Shown here piece after piece: positions 17,480 through 25,511 of a stretch of DNA of 48,856 nucleotides. The translations under genes and the position numbers were made by a program. Within the stretch, counting starts at the first letter, position 1, and each line of letters begins with the position of its first letter. The notes below the pieces were generated by a model. The model saw only the letters and a list, made by a program, of their open reading frames with translations, had not been told where the DNA came from and did no database searches. The DNA comes from Gammaproteobacteria bacterium (lineage in GTDB: Bacteria > Pseudomonadota > Gammaproteobacteria > DSM-19610): positions 1 to 48,856 of the forward strand of contig JAPHQV010000051.1 in NCBI GenBank assembly GCA_026197075.1. Reading direction: 5' to 3'.

Positions 17480-17769
17480 TGCTCGGCGGTCTTCATCAGT
17501 TCGAGGCCTCTTCCTCGAGCATGTCGAGATTGAGGTCGCCGGCGTGCGCCGGCAGGACCGGCACCCCAAGAAGCAGACAGATCCCGGTCAGTGCAGTACA
17601 CGGTCTTCGGCGTGTTCGAATATTCCACCTCATCAGGAACGACTAATTCGCCACGGGCAAATAGATGCATCCCGTTTGAATGTTTATTCGAATCCGATAA
17701 CGGAACAAAAAATAGTGGCTTTAGGGGCACGGGGAGTGCGCGAAGGGAAAATGTCCGGCGTACTGATCA
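17480..17769 (-). pseudogene. Duplicated segment, copy B: dead copy of the small exported gene
   Basis: Matches 13221-13518. The start codon of the intact copy (catATGcaaacacg) is changed (tATTcgaacacg), a 6-base gap removes codons in the helical part, and after the AEQ-like segment (LMKTAEQFGAA) the similarity stops, so only the first third of the gene is represented. It cannot produce the protein from the original start. Downstream of it on the minus strand there is no rhodanese. Confidence 0.8.
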
Positions 17770-17805
17770 AGGAACGTTGTAACAGTATTTGCCGGTGCTG
17801 TTGAA

Positions 17806-18411
17806 TCAATCCGTGGTGGTTAGTCGACGTATTCGGCTGGCATGCATGCCGACGGCGATCAAGAATCCCCCCACTGCGCCGTAGAGATGCGCCTCAGCCA
17901 CCACCGGCACACCGATTAGGGTTTGAGTGGCGCTCGCGGGGCCGAAGCCATGCTCATAGGCGAGTTTCGAACCCAGCATCGCAAGCGCGGCCAGTTGCAC
18001 CCGCTCGCCGGCCAAGACCGCGCGCAATGCGTAATAGGCGAACACACCGTGCAGAACGCCGGAGAAACCAAGGTACCAGACGAGCTCCGGATGCAGCAGC
18101 AACAGCGCGGCACTCACCCACAGCGTCAGCACACCGGTCACCGTGATCAAGGAGGAAGCCGTCGCTTCGCGACGGTAGATCGCCGCAATGATCGCCAATC
18201 CCGCCATATTGAGCGCCCAATGCGCGAAGTTGGCATGCGCGAAGTGCGCCGTCAGCAGGTGCCACCATTGTCCGGAGAGGAGAGATTCGCGTTGGTAGAG
18301 CCAGGCATCATTGCCGGAAACCGTCAACAACGTGGCGAAGAGTGAGACCGCGGATACACCGATGCAGACGAGTGCCAGCCGCAGGCCGGCGCGGTGCGCC
18401 GGTATCAGCAT
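17806..18411 (-). CDS. rrtA: Rhombosortase (rhomboid-family intramembrane serine protease)
   Basis: 201 residues, mostly hydrophobic, with the rhomboid pattern WWHLLTAHFAHANFAHWALN, the catalytic GFSGVLHG (Ser117) and a later His175 (EAHLYGAVGG). Length and motif layout fit rhombosortases, which cleave GlyGly-CTERM sorting signals of exported proteins in the inner membrane. The gene lies directly downstream of a protein that carries such a signal internally (GGGGGALGWMPLLGLALFGL then RRR), on the same strand with a 42-bp gap, the classical arrangement of a dedicated protease with its substrate. A general rhomboid protease is the alternative but is less likely given the neighbour. Confidence 0.88.
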   Translation of the reverse strand: MLIPAHRAGLRLALVCIGVSAVSLFATLLTVSGNDAWLYQRESLLSGQWWHLLTAHFAHANFAHWALNMAGLAIIAAIYRREATASSLITVTGVLTLWVSAALLLLHPELVWYLGFSGVLHGVFAYYALRAVLAGERVQLAALAMLGSKLAYEHGFGPASATQTLIGVPVVAEAHLYGAVGGFLIAVGMHASRIRRLTTTD

Positions 18412-18452
18412 TTTGTGCCATGGAAACGAGTGACGGCCACCTGGCGCATCGC

Positions 18453-20528
18453 TCAGTGATTAAAGATCAGCCCAACAGAATAGACATTTGCTTTATTGTC
18501 GCTGTCAAGGCGGTACTGGTCCCAGCCCAGGCGCGCGGACCAGTGCTCGGAGAAACGGGCCTCCGCACCCAGACCGAACACGGCGTCGGTGCCGCGCCGC
18601 GTGGAGCTCGCAACGGTGTTGTCTGCATTGAGCAGTTCATATTCGGATTTCCACCGCCACAGTCCGGCCCGAGCGAACACGGCGTAACGTTCGGCGAAGG
18701 GATAACGCGCCACCGCGGCCAGTTCGAAGCCCGTACCCGAGATCGGCACGCTTTCATGCACGTCATAGATGTTCACTGGGCCGGTGCCACGCAACCGCGT
18801 GACGATTTCGCCGAGGTCCGTGTAACCGCCTTCAAGTGCCAGGTGGTCGTTGAAGCCATAGCCTCCGAAGACGCGCCAGGCGTTGCGCGTGGCGTCGCTC
18901 ACCTCCGGTGTGCCGACAATACCGCGTGCCGCCAGATCCGCCGTGACCTTGCCGAGATTGACATCGGTGTCCGCGCGACCGAACTGCGCGCCGAAATACA
19001 GACCGGCTTCGGATGCCGATGCGGTGCCGGCGATCGATGCCAGGAGGACCATGCGCGCAAGCATCCCGAGCCGACGGCGCAAGCCGAACAGCGCCAGTCC
19101 GAGGAGCGGCATCCAGCCGAGCGCTCCTCCTCCGCCGCCGCTGGTCACCACCACATCGCCGGCGGGTGTGAATGTCGCCGTCACCGCGCAGGCAGCGCTG
19201 ATCACGCCCGTGGTATATGTACTGCCGGTCAGCGTACCGCCGCAGCCGATGACGCTCTCGATGGCATAGCCGGGATTCGGGGTGACCGTGAAACTGGTTG
19301 TGCCGCCCTGCGTCACCGTGGCATTGCCGGGCGAGATCGAACCGTTCACGCCGGCGCTGGTGCTGACCGTGTGGGTGAGTTCGAACGTCGCCGTGCACGC
19401 CCTGGCCGCGCTGACCATGACCACTGCATTCGCAGAGGTGCCGAAACAATCACCGCTCCAGCCGGTGAACACCGAGCCGGAATCCTCCGTGGCGATCAGC
19501 GTGACCTGCGCGTTCACGGGATAGGCCACATCGCAGATGGCGCCGCAGTTGAGCTGCGTCGCCTGCGACGGCAGCGAACTGGACGTGACCGTGCCCGCGC
19601 CGCTGCCGGCGGTGGACGCGCTCACCTGGAAACCGTCGTTATCGAAATAGATCTGTGCGTTGTCGATGTAATGGTTGTTCGTGGAGCCACCCGTGGAGCC
19701 CGAAAAACCCAGCTTGAAGGTCGCGGGGATCGCCACCTGGCCTGTCAGCGTGTCGATACGAACGGCATTGTGCAACGTGGTCCAGGTCCCGCCATTGTCG
19801 GTGCTAAAGCGCACCGTCACGCATGTGCCGCCGTCGGCGCAGCCGTTGGCGCCGTCACCCCGGCGCACCAGGATGTCGGCCTTGCGCCAGCCGCCGCCGA
19901 GGTTGGCGTCCACGGCACCGCCGAGGTAGCGATAGCCGGTGAGGTTGTTGCCGGAGCCCAGCAGCGCGAAATTATTGGGAATGGGAGCGCCCCCGTTCGC
20001 GGCGGTGCCGTTGGCGTCGCCGAATTCATTGTTGGCGTTGCCGAACAGATCGAAGCCAACGGCGAAGTAGCCGTTCGGTACGCCGGGGATCGTGAAATAA
20101 TTTGTGCCGTAGCCGAGCGTGCCGCCGGACTTGCCGGGCGTCACGTTCTGCTCCGTGCCGTCGACCAGGAAGAAGGCGAGACCGTCAGCGCCGGAGCCAC
20201 CCGCCATGTAGTAGTCGAACACGATCTGTACACCGAGTGATGAGCTGAACGCCTGGTCGTAGACCAATGTGCCGCTCTGGTTTCCGAGGGCTTGCGTGAG
20301 CCGCGCGACCTCGCCGTTGGTCGCGTCAGCCTGGGTAGTGGTGAAGAAATCCGCGTCGCCCTGGACACTCCAGCTGCCGATCGAATTACCGCTCGCGCCA
20401 GTGAAGTCCTGATCCTCGACCAGGGTGGCGGCTTGCGTCAGCCCACTCAGCAGACCAAACAGTGTGGCGGCGAGGATGCGGGTAGTCGCGGAAGGCTGGC
20501 AGGGCGAGCGCAGGCAAGTTGTTGTCAT
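18453..20528 (-). CDS. Lectin-like secreted protein with internal GlyGly-CTERM fused to an outer-membrane beta-barrel
   Basis: 691 residues with GGAG 7 bases before ATG. Order of parts: signal peptide (1-33, ending TQAA); an L-type-lectin-like domain (about 35-300; DGLAFFLVDG, GGTLGYG, GYFAVGFDLFGN); two bacterial repeat domains (about 300-455; VFTGWSGDC, TATFEL, TATFTPAG); a GlyGly-CTERM signal at 464-486 (GGGGG, hydrophobic stretch, RRR); then immediately a second signal-like segment (MLARMVLLASIAGTASASEA, 489-508); and a ~180-residue OmpA-type barrel (GLYFGAQFGRADTD to VYSVGLIFN). GlyGly-CTERM signals normally end a protein. Here the frame runs on, so the gene looks like two proteins joined. 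Cleavage by the neighbouring rhombosortase and by signal peptidase could release both. The alternatives are loss of a stop codon or a sequence error. Confidence 0.85.
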   Translation of the reverse strand: MTTTCLRSPCQPSATTRILAATLFGLLSGLTQAATLVEDQDFTGASGNSIGSWSVQGDADFFTTTQADATNGEVARLTQALGNQSGTLVYDQAFSSSLGVQIVFDYYMAGGSGADGLAFFLVDGTEQNVTPGKSGGTLGYGTNYFTIPGVPNGYFAVGFDLFGNANNEFGDANGTAANGGAPIPNNFALLGSGNNLTGYRYLGGAVDANLGGGWRKADILVRRGDGANGCADGGTCVTVRFSTDNGGTWTTLHNAVRIDTLTGQVAIPATFKLGFSGSTGGSTNNHYIDNAQIYFDNDGFQVSASTAGSGAGTVTSSSLPSQATQLNCGAICDVAYPVNAQVTLIATEDSGSVFTGWSGDCFGTSANAVVMVSAARACTATFELTHTVSTSAGVNGSISPGNATVTQGGTTSFTVTPNPGYAIESVIGCGGTLTGSTYTTGVISAACAVTATFTPAGDVVVTSGGGGGALGWMPLLGLALFGLRRRLGMLARMVLLASIAGTASASEAGLYFGAQFGRADTDVNLGKVTADLAARGIVGTPEVSDATRNAWRVFGGYGFNDHLALEGGYTDLGEIVTRLRGTGPVNIYDVHESVPISGTGFELAAVARYPFAERYAVFARAGLWRWKSEYELLNADNTVASSTRRGTDAVFGLGAEARFSEHWSARLGWDQYRLDSDNKANVYSVGLIFNH

Positions 20529-20763
20529 TCATTGTCTCCGGTAGGAAGTTGGCGAAGCATAAGCGCCACATTCCTGGCTGGTCAACTCGGAATTCGCTCT
20601 CGCTGCACATTTCCACACGCCATGCCTTGCCCTACCCGTCGAGTTGCGGTCGGCGCTGACACAGATCGATGCGCTCGGTTCGACGGAGTTCCTGTCCAGT
20701 GCCAGGGTACAGTGAGAAACCGGCTATATTGCCGACGGTATCGCCGAAACGACCAGCATCCCT

Positions 20764-21020
20764 GTCCCGGGCGGCTATCCTGACCGTCAGTGGTGCATGT
20801 TCCATGTCCTTGCGATGCTGTATTTCTATACAGTTTATCGCTTAGATGCGGGATCATGAAACCTCAGTTGTGATGCCGGACAGTGCCAGACATTGCCAGC
20901 CAGTGCCGGTCACTCCCGACTCTATTGTCAATAAGCGATTTTATCTTTTTATGTATGGCTTATTTTCCTGCTAATCGGTAATACCATGAAAAATACCATG
21001 CTCAGAAATTTCTTCAAAAA
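20764..21020 (-). repeat. guaA-3'-end-like repeat, copy 1 (putative att site)
   Basis: The core near 20908-20928 reads on the minus strand AATAGAGTCGGGAGTGACCG, resembling the guaA terminal codons and stop (GATCGAGTGGGAATAACTGG). The side below 20908 carries 10-bp-spaced TGCCAG units and matches copies 2 and 4. The side above 20928 matches copies 2 and 3 down to the ATGAAAAATACCATGCTCAG end. Confidence 0.75.
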
Positions 21021-21096
21021 ACTGGATTCTTCGTCACCCTATAACTTCAATGCCGCCTGTAAATCTTCGTGCTCAAATGCACTGGCCAATCCCACG

Positions 21097-21324
21097 CTAT
21101 TCACTGACTACGATCCTCGATACCAGTTTTTGCGTAATCGGCACGATCACTATGCTGACCGGAAACGCGACCAGCATGGATATTCCCCAGGCTCTGGGCC
21201 ATTGCGTTATCACATCAATGAAGGCCGCTAACTCTATCGACAGCATGGCCAGGGACATCACGCCTGACATCAACAGCGACATGAGAAATGAAAACGTGTG
21301 AAACTGGAATTTTCGCGGAATCAT
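21097..21324 (-). CDS. DUF2798 small membrane protein
   Basis: 75 residues with AGGAG before ATG. It begins MIPRKFQFHTFSFLMSLLMSG and has two hydrophobic helices with RAWGISMLVAFPVSIVIVP between and within them, the usual DUF2798 pattern. An inner-membrane location is expected; the biochemical role of the family is unknown. It lies 26 bp after the FMN reductase on the same strand and is probably the last gene of the pirin-FMN reductase operon. Confidence 0.85.
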   Translation of the reverse strand: MIPRKFQFHTFSFLMSLLMSGVMSLAMLSIELAAFIDVITQWPRAWGISMLVAFPVSIVIVPITQKLVSRIVVSE

Positions 21325-21350
21325 TTTGGAATCTCCTGCTTGGCTGTAAT

Positions 21351-21881
21351 TCAGACCTGTCGCAGCGGTGACAATGCTTCTTCCAACTGCGCAACCAACT
21401 CCAGGTTTGTGAGTACACCTTCGCCCCGGTCAAAGTTCTTGAAGAACTCAGGGACAGACAAAGAGGCTATCACCTTGCCCGCAAAAAAGTGTGCGGATTC
21501 AATGGCAAGAGATAACACGCTTTTCGCACCACTCGCCCCCGGGGATGTCGACAGCATGATGACCGGCCTGCCCTGATAAACTTCCCGGTTTTTTCGTGAA
21601 GCCCAGTCAAACAGGTTTTTGTAGGCCACGGTATAGTTGCCGTTGTGTTCCGCGTAGGAGATCACCAGCGCATCTGCTTCCGCGATTTTATCGAGAAAGC
21701 GGGACGCTGCTTCGGGTATGCCATGGGCCTCCTCGAGATCGCTGTTGTAGATGGGCATTTCATAGTCATTGATATCGATAATTTCGACATCGCTATCAGG
21801 CAGTAGTGTAGAAGCATAGCGAATTAAATCCTTGTTTATCGACTTGCGGCTATTGCTTGCTGCGAATGCTAAAACTTTCAT
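21351..21881 (-). CDS. NADPH-dependent FMN reductase-family protein
   Basis: 176 residues, with AGGAGG upstream of ATG. The N-terminal strand and phosphate-binding loop (MKVLAFAASNSRKSINKDL) and the EHNGNYTVAYKNLFDW segment (usual form EYNGS.p..LKn..DW) identify the flavodoxin-fold FMN reductase group, with SPGASGAKSVL later. Members reduce FMN, quinones, chromate or azo dyes with NADPH. The operon with a pirin and a divergent LysR regulator suggests defence against quinones or other electrophiles. The substrate is not certain. Confidence 0.9.
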   Translation of the reverse strand: MKVLAFAASNSRKSINKDLIRYASTLLPDSDVEIIDINDYEMPIYNSDLEEAHGIPEAASRFLDKIAEADALVISYAEHNGNYTVAYKNLFDWASRKNREVYQGRPVIMLSTSPGASGAKSVLSLAIESAHFFAGKVIASLSVPEFFKNFDRGEGVLTNLELVAQLEEALSPLRQV

Positions 21882-21906
21882 GTTATCCTCCTGTAAAGAG
21901 CGTCAT

Positions 21907-22824
21907 TCAATTTTGGGGTGGTGATTCGAGGCGGCCGAGTTTGCCGGCCGCATGGTCCGCTTCGACCTGTGCTATTTCAGCCTCGTTGTTCATCACGAGG
22001 GGGCCCTTCTGGACGAAGGCTTCCCTAACGGGCAGGGCGGCAAATAGCGCAAAGTGTGCGCCTGAATCTGCAACATTCGTAAACTCAATCGTATTGGTGG
22101 CGGATCCGGAGGTTGCTTCGATAGCGATGGATTCGCCTGCTCGCAGTCTTACTTTCTCACCGGCAACAATGACTTCGATCCCGCCTTCTACTGCATATAC
22201 CCAGCTGTTCTCTCCAGCCCGCAATTCGTGGGCAAAGGTGGACCCGGCAGCAATCCTGCCGTCGAGAATGGTCATGGGCAGCGCGGGTGATACCTGGCCC
22301 GTAATGCCGTTGCTATCACCGAGTACGATGCGAACGCGATTGCCATCGGTTTCCAGGATGGGCATGTCCTGCGCTTTCACACGCAGTGATTCAGGCGCAT
22401 CCTGTTTCATCCGCGCGGGCAGGTTCACAAATACCTGCAAGCCGTGAGTTCTTGCGCCGGCCCTGGGCGCCTCATCGTGAACAGCACCGGAGCCGGCCTT
22501 CAACCAGTACAGGTCGCCGGGCATCAAATCGAAATCGTTGCCAAGTGAATCCCGGTTGTGAAATTTACCCTCGCTGTCTTCAAAAAGTATGGACACAGCG
22601 GAGAGGCCGACGTGGGGGTGTGCACCAAAGGTCGATTCACTCATGCGGTAGTGATCGACCATTACCAGTGGGTCCATCGCACCGGAGAAATCGCGCTCCC
22701 GAAAAGAGCGCGCGGTAAATCCCGTGCCGATCTCGAGCTGGTGGCCACTTTGTGGGGCTGTGACAGATGCGGCCGGATTAACGTTGAATTCCGGTTTTTC
22801 GGCTAAAGAGGTTGCTGCGCTCAT
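21907..22824 (-). CDS. Pirin-family cupin protein
   Basis: 305 residues of the bicupin pirin family. The metal-binding region reads FGAHPHVGLSAVSILFEDSE with later HNRD and AVHDEAP, giving the expected three His plus Glu ligands in the N-terminal cupin. The C-terminal cupin has ENSWVYAVEGGIEV. Some pirins oxidise quercetin-type flavonoids; others bind regulators. It is the first gene of the minus-strand operon with the FMN reductase and DUF2798, and diverges from a LysR gene over a 143-bp region containing a palindromic LysR-type site. Confidence 0.9.
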   Translation of the reverse strand: MSAATSLAEKPEFNVNPAASVTAPQSGHQLEIGTGFTARSFRERDFSGAMDPLVMVDHYRMSESTFGAHPHVGLSAVSILFEDSEGKFHNRDSLGNDFDLMPGDLYWLKAGSGAVHDEAPRAGARTHGLQVFVNLPARMKQDAPESLRVKAQDMPILETDGNRVRIVLGDSNGITGQVSPALPMTILDGRIAAGSTFAHELRAGENSWVYAVEGGIEVIVAGEKVRLRAGESIAIEATSGSATNTIEFTNVADSGAHFALFAALPVREAFVQKGPLVMNNEAEIAQVEADHAAGKLGRLESPPQN

Positions 22825-22923
22825 TGTTCGATCTCCTGGTTTGGCTACGTCGTAGGTACGATTTTGATATTACCGATGGAACGATAAGCGCGTGTAGATA
22901 CAAAAAATGAAACTTTCGTTCTA

Positions 22924-22938
22924 TAATTGGAACAATTA
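22924..22938. promoter_or_regulatory. Palindromic LysR-type site TAATTG-gaa-CAATTA
   Basis: A perfect 6+6 inverted repeat centred about 37 bp before the LysR start, in the divergent region between pirin and LysR. This is where LysR regulators bind to control themselves and the divergent operon. Confidence 0.6.
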
Positions 22939-22967
22939 GTGCCTGAATCGGGATAGCGCCAGATGCC

Positions 22968-23882
22968 ATGATTGACCTTAATGATTATTTCTACTTCGTT
23001 CACGTGGTTGAAAAACAGGGCTTTTCTCCCGCTGCGAGAGCCCTCGATATGCCCAAGTCACGTTTGAGTCGACACGTCACCAGGCTGGAAGAAAGGCTTG
23101 ATACCCGGTTGATACAACGCACCTCGCGGCAGTTTAAAGTCACTGAAGCCGGCCAGGTCTTTTACCAGCATGCCAGGGCGCTGATCGAGGAAATGGAGGA
23201 GGCCGAAGCGGCGATACAAAGCCGCAAGGAGTCATTAAGCGGGCGCGTCACCATGAGTTGCTCGGTAGGTGTTGCCCAGTTTGCGATCAAGGACCTGGTG
23301 TTTGATTTCCTGGAAAAACACCCAAAGGTGGAACTGGTTCAACAGGTAACCAACCAGGCAATCGACCTCGTTTCCTCGGGCATCGATATGGCCATCCGTG
23401 GCCATACCGAAGCGCTGCCTGATTCGGCTCTTATTCAGCGACACCTGGCTAATGTGTCATGGCACCTGTTCGCGAGTCCTGAGTACCTGGCTCGAACCGG
23501 CACGCCGGAGTCGCCCTATGATTTACTTAAAAGACAAAGCTTGAAGGTGGGCTGGCAGCCTGTAACCGGACACTGGAGCCTGGAGCATACGGACGGATTA
23601 AAAACCACCATACCCTTTAGTCCGCAACTTTGCAGCGATGACATGGCCACTTTGAAGCAGGCAGCGGCGAAGGGGCTGGGCATTGTGAGCTTACCCAGCT
23701 ACATCTGCAGGGATGAACTTAAGGACGGATCGCTGGTGCGTGTCCTGCCCGACTGGATCGCTGGAAATGCGCAGTTGAGTCTGCTGATGCCTTCACGCCG
23801 TGGACAATCGCCTGCTGTTCGTGTGCTGGCGGACTATCTGCTGGATAACTTGAAGGATCGGATTGGTGATCGGCCGGGTTAG
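22968..23882 (+). CDS. LysR-family transcriptional regulator
   Basis: 304 residues. The N-terminal winged HTH is clear: FYFVHVVEKQGFSPAARALD then MPKSRLSRHVTRLEERL and RTSRQFKVTEAG, followed by a periplasmic-binding-like effector domain (SGRVTMSCSVGV, VSSGIDMAIRGHTEALPDS). This belongs to the branch that controls divergently transcribed oxidoreductase operons. It most likely regulates the adjacent pirin-FMN reductase-DUF2798 operon. The effector is unknown, possibly an aromatic or quinone. Confidence 0.92.
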   Translation: MIDLNDYFYFVHVVEKQGFSPAARALDMPKSRLSRHVTRLEERLDTRLIQRTSRQFKVTEAGQVFYQHARALIEEMEEAEAAIQSRKESLSGRVTMSCSVGVAQFAIKDLVFDFLEKHPKVELVQQVTNQAIDLVSSGIDMAIRGHTEALPDSALIQRHLANVSWHLFASPEYLARTGTPESPYDLLKRQSLKVGWQPVTGHWSLEHTDGLKTTIPFSPQLCSDDMATLKQAAAKGLGIVSLPSYICRDELKDGSLVRVLPDWIAGNAQLSLLMPSRRGQSPAVRVLADYLLDNLKDRIGDRPG

Positions 23883-23949
23883 CATGAATCCGCATCGAAT
23901 AGGTGCGTCAGTTTCCTTGTGCTTGAGGCATCCATTCTGGATACGCTAT

Positions 23950-24936
23950 TTACGAGTGAGCAGATTCATTTAACGCCTGGTAGTCTTTCCTGACTTCCAA
24001 CGGGCTCTTGCCGATGACTTTTTTGAAGGCGCGCGAGAAGGCCGCTTCTGACTGGTAGCCAATATCCAGTGCGATGGAAAGCACCGTGTCTTTCGTCAGT
24101 TGCAGACTGGAATACGCCAGCGACATACGCCACTCGGCCAGGTAGTCCATGGGTGTATTACCGACCAGTTTCTTGAATTGCGTGGCGAAGCTGGTTCTGG
24201 ACATGCCAACAGCGGTTGCCAGCTCTTCCAGCGACCAGTGCCTGTCGGGTTGATCGTGTATCAGCTTGAGTGATTTCCCGATACGGTCATCCTCGAGCGC
24301 AGTCAGCCAGCCGGTTTGTGAATCGTCCAGCCCGGACAGGTACTGACGCATGGCGGCTATCACGAGTATATCGGCGAGCCGGGAAATGACCGCTTCTGCG
24401 CCCACCGAGACCGACTGCGACTCCGACTTGAGCAGCTCTGCTACGCTGGTAACAATGCTGACGGAATCCTCTGAATCGGGATGGATCTTGATAAAGGGCG
24501 GCAGGATCCCGAGCAGTTTGATCGCAAGTGGGTGCTGGAATAACATGGCGCCACACACCATCCTGCCGGCCTCACCACCACCACCGAAATCCAGCGTTTC
24601 GTAGCGCTCGGTGACACTTTCGATGGGCAACTCGGTTAGCGGTGTTATGGTTTTGCATTCACCATCGGACAAGACATGCCCTTCACCCCCGGGGAACAGC
24701 ACGAAGCCGCCCTCTTCCAGGCTGAACACAGAATCCTTCACGCGAAACTCTGCCGTGCCCTCGAGCACGATGTGATACATCATGCAGTTAGGCATCGGAG
24801 GCATGGCAATACCCCAGGGACGCGTCAGCCTCGAGCGGGTGTAAAACGCGCTTTCCATTCTCAAGCTGTCGAGCAGCTTGCCAACAGGATGATCTGTGAT
24901 CTGTGTAGCTGCCCTTTTTTTGTAATCAAACGACAT
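23950..24936 (-). CDS. AraC-family regulator with cupin_6 N-terminal domain
   Basis: 328 residues. The N-terminal 200 form an effector-binding cupin (CMMYHIVLEGTAEFRVKDSV, FVLFPGGEGHVLSDG). The C-terminal 100 carry two HTH motifs of the AraC type: WSLEELATAVGMSRTSFATQF and TVLSIALDIGYQSEAAFSRA, the latter with the usual F.R.FK..G.SP.E.R end. Cupin_6 AraC proteins often control neighbouring oxidoreductase genes. The DUF1772-NmrA pair behind a strong terminator is the nearest candidate target. Confidence 0.92.
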   Translation of the reverse strand: MSFDYKKRAATQITDHPVGKLLDSLRMESAFYTRSRLTRPWGIAMPPMPNCMMYHIVLEGTAEFRVKDSVFSLEEGGFVLFPGGEGHVLSDGECKTITPLTELPIESVTERYETLDFGGGGEAGRMVCGAMLFQHPLAIKLLGILPPFIKIHPDSEDSVSIVTSVAELLKSESQSVSVGAEAVISRLADILVIAAMRQYLSGLDDSQTGWLTALEDDRIGKSLKLIHDQPDRHWSLEELATAVGMSRTSFATQFKKLVGNTPMDYLAEWRMSLAYSSLQLTKDTVLSIALDIGYQSEAAFSRAFKKVIGKSPLEVRKDYQALNESAHS

Positions 24937-25023
24937 GCCTGGCCTCTTGTGCGTCTGATTGCGCGAAAAAAACTATAACCCGCTTCGTATTCAAATGGCG
25001 AACCGTTTGTCCTCTCTATCCGG

Positions 25024-25055
25024 ATAAAAAACCCGGTTTTTGCCGGGTTTTTTAT
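25024..25055 (-). terminator. Strong bidirectional hairpin terminator
   Basis: A perfect 13-bp stem (ATAAAAAACCCGG with CCGGGTTTTTTAT) around a 6-base loop, with T-runs on both strands. It ends the NmrA-DUF1772 transcript and isolates the AraC gene from it. Confidence 0.92.
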
Positions 25056-25077
25056 CATTGCATCCAATGTTCAAGGC

Positions 25078-25509
25078 TCAGACAACCAGCAGCAATCCCG
25101 AACTTGTTGCAGCCACTGTTCGCACATGATTCCAGAACACCCACTTGTCGAGGTAGCGCTGCCAGACCTGCTCACGCTCCGCGCCCGCATCTTGCAGCTG
25201 GTTATTCAACGGCACATTTCTGACCATGGTCACCAGGGTCGTCCCCACCAGGAACACGAGGCCACTGATGAACAAAAAACCCTCGGCAACGATGACGAGA
25301 TACAGAGAGCCCAGTCCGGATATCCAGAACACCGCCATGAACACCGGGTTGAGAATGACCTTATTGATCTCGACCATGACATCTGCACCTGATTCAAACT
25401 TGACGAGTGATGCCATGACAGTATTCGAGAATATGAAATACAGCCCGACCATGATTATCATCGAGAGCTGGATCAATGACTCGATGAATTGCAGGATTTG
25501 AATACCCAT
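25078..25509 (-). CDS. DUF1772 (anthrone oxygenase-like) membrane protein
   Basis: 143 residues with four hydrophobic helices and the family hallmark in the second half: NVPLNNQLQDAG, then a WQRYLDKWVFWNHVRT segment (W..Y...W..WNH.R). DUF1772 includes anthrone oxygenases of polyketide pathways and many uncharacterised bacterial proteins. It starts 2 bases after the stop of the NmrA gene, so the two are translated from one transcript, and a terminator follows. Confidence 0.88.
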   Translation of the reverse strand: MGIQILQFIESLIQLSMIIMVGLYFIFSNTVMASLVKFESGADVMVEINKVILNPVFMAVFWISGLGSLYLVIVAEGFLFISGLVFLVGTTLVTMVRNVPLNNQLQDAGAEREQVWQRYLDKWVFWNHVRTVAATSSGLLLVV

Positions 25510-25511
25510 GA

